Assembly: GCA_009786775.1 (NCBI GenBank)
Contig: WQRL01000033.1
Span: 1 to 10,678, forward strand
DNA length: 10,678 nucleotides
DNA from: Oscillospiraceae bacterium
Lineage (GTDB): Bacteria > Bacillota > Clostridia > Oscillospirales > Oscillospiraceae
Reading direction: 5' to 3'
The position numbers and the translations under genes are program-made. Shown here piece after piece: positions 5,325-10,678 of this stretch (its first letter is position 1; every line of letters begins with the position of its first letter). The notes under the pieces were generated by a model that saw nothing but the letters and a program-made list of their open reading frames with translations, was not told the origin of the DNA and ran no database searches.

Positions 5325-5391
5325 GTAAAGGAAGCACTGCGCTTCCAAATTAAAAGTCCCAAATTTGGGCACAAATCGAAAGGAGAGTTAC
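5325..5391 (+). promoter_or_regulatory. Structured 5' leader of the S-layer mRNA
   Basis: The leader begins with the stem-loop GGAAGC-ACTGC-GCTTCC (5330-5346) almost at the 5' end, a place where hairpins are known to protect mRNAs from decay. A perfect 12-base palindrome, CCCAAATTTGGG, is at 5358-5369. A strong AAAGGAGAG ribosome binding site precedes the ATG by 7 bases. Confidence 0.55.
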
Positions 5392-8214
5392 ATGAGAACA
5401 CTCAAAAAATCCTTAGCTGTGTTACTTGTACTCGTCATGGCACTCACAATGGTTCCGTTTGCAGGTGCAAACCAATTCGCAACCATTGCTGATTTCCCTG
5501 ATGCAGCTGACGTAACACAGGAGCGCGACATCCTAATGGCGCTAGACGTGCTTGCAGCAGTCAACGTCCTTCGCGGCGAAGACGGTCTGATAGCACCACA
5601 ACGCACACTAAACCGTGCAGAAGCAGCAACAGTAGTTGCACGCGTACTTCTCGGCCCAATCACAGCTGACACACTTCCTGCAAGCCAAACAGGCTTCCGC
5701 GATGTTGACGGCGTAAGCGGTCTAGGATTCGCATCAGGCGCGATTGGCTACCTCCATGAGCGTGGCATCGTAATCGGTATTGGCGACAACCTGTTCGATC
5801 CATTTGCATCTGTAACAGGCGCAGAAATCGCAACAATGTTCCTTCGCGCAGTTGGCTTCGGCGTTAACGGCGAATACACAGGCCCAAGATGGCAAACAAA
5901 TGCAGTTGTAGACGGCATGAGCTGGCGTATCCTTCAAGGTGATGCCGACTTCACAGCTCCTGCAACTCGTGAAGAAATATTCTTCTATGCATTCAATGCA
6001 ATGAATGTTAGAGGTAGCGATGTTGGTCTACGCTTCGTAAACTGGAGTGCTGACAGACAAGCTTATGTACCTGTATTGCTTCAAGGTATCGGCGCTGGTG
6101 ACGGCGAACGCCTCGAAACAATCTTCAGAAGAGTATTTAACCCATCACCGATTAACCTCCACTGGAATCTGACACATGACCAATTCGGCCGTCCGGCTGA
6201 CAGATTCACACTACGTGGTATCGAAATCGGCACATATGCACAAGACGCAAGACTAAGATACACAGCACACGTAGGCCGTGGCGCAATTGATGCAGATCTC
6301 AACGTTCTTAACATTGGCCAAACCAACGTGAATGTTAACAATCAAATTCTTGGAACCAACTGGGGTGTTGATCTCTTCGTTAACGGTTCACAGCAGTTCA
6401 TCAACAGAAACAGAACAACTGCTGCGGCAAATGATGATCCTTTCACATTCCTTAACAATGCTGACTGGGGTAACCCTGGTCTATTGTCAGCCACAAGCAA
6501 CACTCTTATTAACCCAACTCGTGCAAACGTTGCAGCATTCATCGAAGCACATGTCGGTAACGGCGTAGAAGTTGAAGTATTCGTTGACGATGCTACAAAC
6601 AACATCATCGCTGTAACAGTTATCAGAACTGACATTTCACGCATGACAGCTATTTCTGGCCAAACTCGCACAGTGACAACCAGAACTCCAGACTTCGGTG
6701 GCGAAACCACTCCTGCACCTGGTATCCGCACAGCTACATTTGGCTTTGCTGATGCAATTGATGTTGGCGTTCTTAACCCCAACCATGCAGAAGTAGCAGC
6801 ACTTGCAATCAATGACTTCCTTCTTGTCAGACCTGTATGGGATGGCGGCGCGTTCATCGTGGGCGAAGTTGCGGCTCCTGAGTCAGTAACAGCGATCCAC
6901 AACGCAGGTATCTTCATGGTTAACTTCGGTGGCAACACTGGTACAATCACAGTTGGCGGTGAAGTATACAGAAGAGCAAGAGTCCTTTCCGCAGGCGCAC
7001 AAGCTCTCAGACATCCTACCGTAGTTAACACAGAAGCAACACTTCTCCTTGACGAATTCGGATTCGTTGTACACGCTGACGGCGCAGCACAAGGCAACCG
7101 TAATGTTATAATTGTTAACTCAGGTAATAACAACACTACCCCGCCTAGCCAAGGTGCTCTTCTACAAACACTTACAAACAACCAACTCAGGAACTTTGTA
7201 AGAGGTTTCTACACTGATGGTACTGCAGTAGACGTAACACTACATTTAGATCAAGCTGTTCCTGGTTTTGATCCTAGTGTTCCAATTGGACGTGGCGCCA
7301 TTGCTGTCATTGTTCAAGAGGGCGCAGCAGCTAATGTTCAATCTGCGACTCCTGCTGTTGGTCCAAATGTAAATAATGCAAGAGTTTCAACACTTGCACT
7401 GAACACAACCGGTACTACAACACCTAGCTCAATTTCACTAGTCAATGTTTCTACTGACAGAGTAACAGCAGGTCAAACAGCTGTAAGAACAGATGTAGGA
7501 ACATTCGAAATCGACAATACAGGTAGAGTATTCTACATCAATCCTGCTAATGGCGCGGTTACTGTGAGAAACAGAGATCACACAATCCAATCGGATGCCA
7601 TTGAAGCTATCATTTCAACAAACGCTGCTGGCGCATCAACCGTAATTGCTTTCGTAGTTCACGGTGCTGTAATGGGTGACCTAAACCGCGACACACTCTT
7701 CTTCGTAGAAGCTGTAGCACGCGGCTGGGACGAAATTGCTGGTGTTGGCTACAACATGTTCTGGACAACTAACGCAGACGGCGTGCGCGAACTCAGAGCA
7801 CTTTCAGGCGTAACCGGTACTGACGGTCTTCCAGAAGATGGCGCAGGTTTCAGAGCAGCAACAATTGATGCTCAAGGTAGACTTGTAACAACAGGAATCC
7901 TTGATGACGAACTAGGTTCAAACGTAGGCATAGTTACAATGGGTAATATAGCAACTGTCAACGGCCTTGCAAACACCATTGTTGTCAGCTCCGCAAGACC
8001 TAGCCAAATTGTTGGTGGACTTAACGTAGATTCTCACATTGCAGCAGTTCCAAATGGTGTCCTGATTGTTAACGCTGTAACAAGCGCAACAATGACACGC
8101 ACAGCGTTCTTTGAGCAACTTAATGACGGCCGCATTGCTGCGGATCGCCTCGTATCAGTTCTCATAGACGTAGCTGCAACAGGCTCACCAGTAGTTGCAA
8201 TCTTCCTGCACTAG
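5392..8214 (+). CDS. Putative S-layer protein with N-terminal SLH domains, 940 aa
   Basis: It has a signal peptide (MRTLKKSLAV, hydrophobic core, cleavage near FAGA-NQ at residue 26). SLH repeats are at about 34-87 (RTLNRAEAATVVARVLLG), 102-155 and a weaker one at 160-205. The remaining about 730 residues are rich in Val, Asn, Thr, Ala and Gly with beta-type alternation and no enzymatic motif. A module ending in patterns such as VEVEVFVDDATNNIIAVTVI (from residue 392) recurs near residues 729-757 and at the C terminus. Strong promoter, 5' stem-loop, consensus ribosome binding site, strong terminator and size all fit an abundant surface-layer protein held to the wall by SLH repeats. The mature part contains no lysine and no cysteine, which is unusual. 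A longer in-frame TTG start at 5365 would swallow the ribosome binding site and is rejected. It could also be a large surface adhesin rather than the main S-layer subunit. Confidence 0.85.
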   Translation: MRTLKKSLAVLLVLVMALTMVPFAGANQFATIADFPDAADVTQERDILMALDVLAAVNVLRGEDGLIAPQRTLNRAEAATVVARVLLGPITADTLPASQTGFRDVDGVSGLGFASGAIGYLHERGIVIGIGDNLFDPFASVTGAEIATMFLRAVGFGVNGEYTGPRWQTNAVVDGMSWRILQGDADFTAPATREEIFFYAFNAMNVRGSDVGLRFVNWSADRQAYVPVLLQGIGAGDGERLETIFRRVFNPSPINLHWNLTHDQFGRPADRFTLRGIEIGTYAQDARLRYTAHVGRGAIDADLNVLNIGQTNVNVNNQILGTNWGVDLFVNGSQQFINRNRTTAAANDDPFTFLNNADWGNPGLLSATSNTLINPTRANVAAFIEAHVGNGVEVEVFVDDATNNIIAVTVIRTDISRMTAISGQTRTVTTRTPDFGGETTPAPGIRTATFGFADAIDVGVLNPNHAEVAALAINDFLLVRPVWDGGAFIVGEVAAPESVTAIHNAGIFMVNFGGNTGTITVGGEVYRRARVLSAGAQALRHPTVVNTEATLLLDEFGFVVHADGAAQGNRNVIIVNSGNNNTTPPSQGALLQTLTNNQLRNFVRGFYTDGTAVDVTLHLDQAVPGFDPSVPIGRGAIAVIVQEGAAANVQSATPAVGPNVNNARVSTLALNTTGTTTPSSISLVNVSTDRVTAGQTAVRTDVGTFEIDNTGRVFYINPANGAVTVRNRDHTIQSDAIEAIISTNAAGASTVIAFVVHGAVMGDLNRDTLFFVEAVARGWDEIAGVGYNMFWTTNADGVRELRALSGVTGTDGLPEDGAGFRAATIDAQGRLVTTGILDDELGSNVGIVTMGNIATVNGLANTIVVSSARPSQIVGGLNVDSHIAAVPNGVLIVNAVTSATMTRTAFFEQLNDGRIAADRLVSVLIDVAATGSPVVAIFLH

Positions 8215-8250
8215 GCTACACTCTAGTCTAACGCACAACTAAACGCAATC

Positions 8251-8280
8251 AAACTCCCCTGGCTTCGGCCAGGGGAGTTT
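8251..8280 (+). terminator. Strong terminator hairpin after the S-layer gene
   Basis: A perfect 13-bp stem, AAACTCCCCTGGC (8251-8263) with GCCAGGGGAGTTT (8268-8280), around a TTCG tetraloop. The T residues are within the stem and GTGTATGTT follows. It is 37 bases after the stop codon and isolates the S-layer gene from the next SLH gene, which has its own promoter. Confidence 0.85.
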
Positions 8281-8338
8281 GTGTATGTTAAGTGTTGTAA
8301 ACGCTGTCTGTGCTAAGTAGGTTTGCGTTATATAGCAG

Positions 8339-8365
8339 TTGACAAACTTCCCATACAGGTATAAT
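8339..8365 (+). promoter_or_regulatory. Promoter of the second SLH gene, consensus boxes with short spacer
   Basis: Perfect TTGACA (8339-8344) and perfect TATAAT (8360-8365) are separated by only 15 bases, below the usual 16-18. Transcription would begin near 8372, giving an 80-base leader. The short spacer may lower its activity or make it depend on a regulator. Confidence 0.65.
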
Positions 8366-8452
8366 CTGAAAGTGCTACAATAACGGCTGAAATTAGTTGG
8401 ATTAGAAATCAATAGTAACCGGCAGTTTAGAAAATGAAGGAGGGTTAAGGTC

Positions 8453-9826
8453 ATGAAAACAAATAGAAGTATAAAAAAGACATTAGCGGTGCTGCTATCA
8501 ATGTTGCTGCTCATCTCTATGGTGGTGATGCCTGCGGCGGCTTCGGCTTCGCAACAGGCTGGTGCAGAGCTTGCAGCTGCTGAAACACTGCACAAGCTAG
8601 GGTTGTTTAGAGGCGTGAGCGAAACAGGCGGTGTTCCGGACTTTGCCCTCGGCGAAACCGCCACGCGGATGCAGGGGCTCATCATGCTTACAAGGCTGCT
8701 GGGCGTATACGATGCGGCACTCGCCAGCAGTTACCCCAATCCCTTCTCGGATGTGCAGGGGGAATATAATGCAAGAATTGCGTCCTTTGCTTATGCGCGA
8801 GGGCTGACAACCGGCGTTGGGCAAGGCCGGTTTAACCCTACTGCGGAAATAACTGCAACTGAATATCTGACCTTTGTGCTGCGCGCCCTTGGATATATAA
8901 GTGGCGGGGACTTTGCATGGAATGCGGCTTGGGAGCTGACAGATATCCTAGGGATTACAGGCGGTGAGTTCAATGCCGCACGCAATACCATGACCCGTGG
9001 GGAATTGGCGGTTGTGAGCCTTAGGGCACTGTTTACAGAAGGGCCGAGGGGCAGCATTCTGTTTGAAATGCTGGCCGAAGAGGGTGCCTTAAATTCTGAT
9101 GAGATTGGCGAAATGGCGCAAGCTCTTGATGAGCTGCTTGCAAGAGGTGTTATTAATCAGTCGCGACTGCAAAGGATGGAAGCGGCCATTGAGGCGTTAC
9201 TGCCTCCGCCGGCTGAGCCACCTGTCCCGGTGCCCCCGCCTCCACCTCCGCAACCGCCCGTTGGGGGGGCGGGAGCCGGCAATCAGAACCAGCCTGAGCT
9301 TCCGAGAAGAGGTACGATATTATTTATTCAATCCGGCGGTGTGGGCTGGGCTGAAATTGATGGAGGCTCCTACACAACAGTCCGCGCATTTGACCAGAAT
9401 GGGCAGCCGATTTCCTGGGGGCTTCCCGCAGATTGGCCGATTCCGGGCACAATTGCGCTTCAGGAGGCGCCTGATGGCAACATTGCCTCAGGGTTTTACG
9501 CATTTGAAGGAGCCAATCAAGGAAGGTTTGCATTAACTCAGCTTGGAAACGGTTTCTCCGCAACCGCCGGCGTGTTCTCGAATGTCCTTGCGCTAGATAG
9601 CGGGCTGCCCGCCAACTCCCTAACTTTTCACCATGGGGGAGAAGTTATTATAGCTGGTGTGACCGGCACAACGCTAATCAGGGATTTGAGGGACGGAGCC
9701 ACAGAGGTCATAAACTCTGCTGAGCTTAAAGGTTTGGTGAACGATTTCTCCCAGGTGCAAATCAGTGTCCTGATGGATGCACAGGCAGGCACAGCCCTCT
9801 CCATTTTCGTAATGACTGCGGTTTAG
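8453..9826 (+). CDS. Exported SLH-domain protein with proline-rich linker, 457 aa
   Basis: AAGGAGGG at 8436-8443 precedes the ATG by 9 bases. The signal peptide covers residues 1-33 (KTNRSIKKT, hydrophobic core, ending ASA). SLH-like repeats are at about 38-87, 97-150 (RFNPTAEITATEYLTFVLRAL) and a partial one to about 195. A helical segment follows at 200-250, then a proline-rich linker at 250-270 (PPPAEPPVPVPPPPPPQPP). The C-terminal domain, about 285-457, is beta-rich without catalytic motifs. Its last about 80 residues (SNVLALDSGLPANSL to ISVLMDAQAGTALSIFVMTA) align in pattern with the C terminus of the S-layer protein upstream. It is probably wall-anchored with a spacer that projects the C-terminal module outward, possibly a minor S-layer-associated protein. 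The function is unknown. It has its own promoter. Confidence 0.85.
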   Translation: MKTNRSIKKTLAVLLSMLLLISMVVMPAAASASQQAGAELAAAETLHKLGLFRGVSETGGVPDFALGETATRMQGLIMLTRLLGVYDAALASSYPNPFSDVQGEYNARIASFAYARGLTTGVGQGRFNPTAEITATEYLTFVLRALGYISGGDFAWNAAWELTDILGITGGEFNAARNTMTRGELAVVSLRALFTEGPRGSILFEMLAEEGALNSDEIGEMAQALDELLARGVINQSRLQRMEAAIEALLPPPAEPPVPVPPPPPPQPPVGGAGAGNQNQPELPRRGTILFIQSGGVGWAEIDGGSYTTVRAFDQNGQPISWGLPADWPIPGTIALQEAPDGNIASGFYAFEGANQGRFALTQLGNGFSATAGVFSNVLALDSGLPANSLTFHHGGEVIIAGVTGTTLIRDLRDGATEVINSAELKGLVNDFSQVQISVLMDAQAGTALSIFVMTAV

Positions 9827-9867
9827 CACTATCATTGTGCAGCTCACGGATTAAAAATACTCAAAGA

Positions 9868-9901
9868 CCGCCCTCCCTCCGGCTCGTCGGAGGGAGGACG
9901 G
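9868..9901. terminator. Terminator hairpin between convergent genes
   Basis: The 10-bp stem CCTCCCTCCG (9872-9881) / CGGAGGGAGG (9888-9897), extended by CCG/CGG past one mismatch, has a 6-base loop. On the minus strand it is followed by TCTTTGAGTATTTTT, a fair U-rich tail for the hipB/hipA remnant transcript. On the plus strand it is 41 bases past the SLH gene stop but lacks a T-run. Confidence 0.6.
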
Positions 9902-9935
9902 CTGACTTGGTGCGTTGTGATGGGGGCTATCTGAT

Positions 9936-10061
9936 TTACCCGCCTATCAACCCAAAACAATTGCCAGCATATTCAAAAGCTACAAGCCTTTCCCTATGCA
10001 GCGCAAGCAATCCGATGGGTTCGTCTCTGAAGCGTACTTCAAGCAAGTTAATTTTATCCAT
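9936..10061 (-). pseudogene. Truncated HipA-like toxin gene, N-terminal 41 codons only
   Basis: The ATG at 10061-10059 overlaps the stop of the HipB-like gene (ATGGATAA shares 8 bases), the usual translational coupling of hipBA pairs. The product begins MDKINLLEVRFRDEPIGLLA and continues to VAFEY, which matches the N-terminal subdomain of HipA family kinases (residues about 1-31). It then reads AGNCFGLIGG and stops. HipA proteins are usually around 400 residues with a kinase core, so nearly the whole toxin is missing and a terminator hairpin follows 35 bases later. It is a deletion remnant and cannot have kinase activity. The family call is from motif recall and gene order. Confidence 0.65.
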
Positions 10062-10332
10062 GCCCATCAATTATCTCCTGTATAGACCTGGGCGCCCCCA
10101 GTGCAAAAAGTTCTTCAAAAGTATCTGTGCAGTCAAGCACGATGGCGACCTTGAGTAATGAGGTCAAGGAAATCTCACCCGTGGCCTCAAAGCGCTTAAT
10201 TGAGCCATAGCTCACACCCGAAGCATCGGCAAGCGCCCTCATGGAGAGCTTGTCCCGCTTCCGAAAGCTGCGCACATTCGCAGCTATGAGCATTGAGAGT
10301 TCCTTTGGTGTTTTGAAAGAATTATTATCCAT
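10054..10332 (-). CDS. HipB-like XRE-family repressor/antitoxin, 92 aa
   Basis: A small DNA-binding protein with a helix-turn-helix of the XRE/Cro type at residues 18-67. The core MRALADASGVSYGSIKRFE (31-49) followed by TGEISLTSLLKVAIVLDC is typical of HipB-like partners of HipA-type toxins. An 8-base overlap with the truncated hipA start confirms the pairing. It would normally bind the toxin and repress its own operon. Since the toxin is cut to 41 codons, this copy may persist only as a DNA-binding regulator. The start at 10332 is preferred over the longer frame at 10368, because the -10 box lies 8 bases before this ATG and the -35 box overlaps the alternative start. There is no ribosome binding site, which suggests a leaderless mRNA. 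Two palindromic operators flank the promoter, so autoregulation is likely. Confidence 0.8.
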   Translation of the reverse strand: MDNNSFKTPKELSMLIAANVRSFRKRDKLSMRALADASGVSYGSIKRFEATGEISLTSLLKVAIVLDCTDTFEELFALGAPRSIQEIIDGHG

Positions 10333-10348
10333 AGCTAATATTTTAGCC
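10333..10348. promoter_or_regulatory. Operator 1 of the HipB-like gene
   Basis: AGCTAATATTTTAGCC is an inverted repeat GCTAA-TATT-TTAGC covering the -10 box and reaching the start codon. It is a near copy of the palindrome at 10374-10389. A protein bound here would block transcription. Confidence 0.65.
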
Positions 10349-10368
10349 GAAATTGATGGTTTTGTCAA
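10340..10368 (-). promoter_or_regulatory. Promoter of the HipB-like gene, apparently leaderless
   Basis: On the minus strand: -35 TTGACA (10368-10363), a 17-base spacer, and -10 TAAAAT (10345-10340). The start point would fall at about 10333-10334, directly at the ATG (10332-10330), so the mRNA would have essentially no leader. Confidence 0.7.
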
Positions 10369-10373
10369 CTATT

Positions 10374-10389
10374 GGCTAATATGTTAGCC
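10374..10389. promoter_or_regulatory. Operator 2 of the HipB-like gene
   Basis: GGCTAA-TATG-TTAGCC is a perfect 6-base-arm palindrome just upstream of the -35 box. It shares 14 of 16 bases with operator 1 and lies 41 bp away centre to centre, about four helical turns, so dimers would sit on the same face of the DNA. Confidence 0.65.
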
Positions 10390-10466
10390 CAAAACCAAAC
10401 GAGGCTCCGTTACTGGCCACACCCCCTGTTCGGCGGCTGGTTTATCAAGGGGGCAAGGCGAGGGCC

Positions 10467-10592
10467 TATAAGGGTTCTTTTAATGTGCGGATTTCGCCCG
10501 CGTTACACCGCCAGTTTGCAGTGTACTCAGTCACTAACGGCAAAACATTAAACTTAACAGTTGAAGATGCCATACGCGAGTACATAGGGTAG
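10467..10592 (+). pseudogene. HicB-type antitoxin remnant, C-terminal ribbon-helix-helix domain
   Basis: The frame is open from 10380 to TAG at 10590-10592 but has no ATG or good start. From 10467 it reads YKGSFNVRISPALHRQF, then a helix and TVEDAIREYIG. This matches the C-terminal HicB DNA-binding region (the family pattern is YSGKFNVRIPPELHR, then LNQLVVEAL). The N-terminal partially degraded RNase-H-like domain of HicB is absent. The upstream codons (LLATPPVRRLVYQGG) are not recognisable, and no HicA toxin is next to it in the window. I infer a broken antitoxin gene, adjacent to and divergent from the HipB-like gene. Confidence 0.55.
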
Positions 10593-10678
10593 GTAAAAGC
10601 AGCCTTTCACGGTGCAAACACAATATAATGTATATCAAACTAATTCTTATACAATTTCACGAAATTTTTTATAGAAAA
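10593..10678. other. AT-rich right edge without a recognised gene
   Basis: These 86 bases are AT-rich with no start-bearing ORF. TATAATGTATATCAAA (10624 onward) resembles TATAATGTATCAAA in front of the protease gene (4952 onward), but no promoter pair can be supported. Confidence 0.3.

Noticed and set aside
5365..5391. Extended TTG start for the S-layer gene
   Set aside because: The added codons include the AAAGGAG ribosome binding site, and the signal peptide begins at the ATG at 5392.
5142..5492. Plus-strand ORF of 116 codons across the divergent region
   Set aside because: It crosses the inverted repeat, the promoter and the start of the S-layer gene, so it is a chance frame.
6342..7181. 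279-codon minus-strand ORF inside the S-layer gene
   Set aside because: It is antisense to a well-supported gene, lacks family motifs and a ribosome binding site, and arises from the biased codon use of the plus strand.
9835..10158. Plus-strand ORF of 107 codons over the hipA remnant
   Set aside because: It runs through the terminator hairpin and is antisense to the HipB/HipA coding sequences.
10333..10368. Extended start for the HipB-like gene at 10368
   Set aside because: It would lie in the -35 box, upstream of the predicted transcription start.

Overview
The window looks like a chromosomal segment of a monoderm Firmicute, probably a clostridial lineage. The evidence is three exported proteins with S-layer homology (SLH) repeats, sigma-A-like promoters with strong AGGAG-type ribosome binding sites, a YesN-type response regulator and a DUF554 membrane protein. 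No species can be named from the sequence alone.

Bases 1-1030 are a decayed accessory zone. It holds the 3' end of a RecG-like/AlbA_2 ATP-binding protein gene, a 93-codon remnant of an MmeI-like DNA methyltransferase gene that keeps only its two ends, a diverged second copy of the junction between those two genes, and a small unknown ORF. Bases 1190-2630 hold a sigma-A promoter, a long hairpin, a 26-codon mini-lipoprotein gene, a pair of mutually exclusive hairpins, and an AraC-type response regulator without a kinase in the window. It is followed by a short terminator.

Bases 2632-4923, on the minus strand, form a two-gene operon: an exported SLH-anchored HtrA-like serine protease, then a DUF554 membrane protein 15 bp downstream. 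The 468-bp divergent region (4924-5391) has a 39-bp inverted repeat whose seven mismatches would all be G-U wobble pairs in a minus-strand transcript. That makes it a candidate structured RNA.

Bases 5392-9826 hold two SLH proteins. The first is a 940-residue putative S-layer protein with its own promoter, a 5' stem-loop and a strong TTCG-loop terminator; its mature part has no lysine and no cysteine. The second is a 457-residue SLH protein with a proline-rich linker. The two share a C-terminal module. A likely working unit is cell-surface coat proteins plus a wall-anchored quality-control protease.

Bases 9836-10592 hold toxin-antitoxin remains: an apparently intact HipB-like repressor gene with a probably leaderless promoter and two palindromic operators, a hipA gene cut to 41 codons and overlapping it, and the C-terminal ribbon-helix-helix part of a HicB-type antitoxin. 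The last 86 bases are AT-rich and show no gene.
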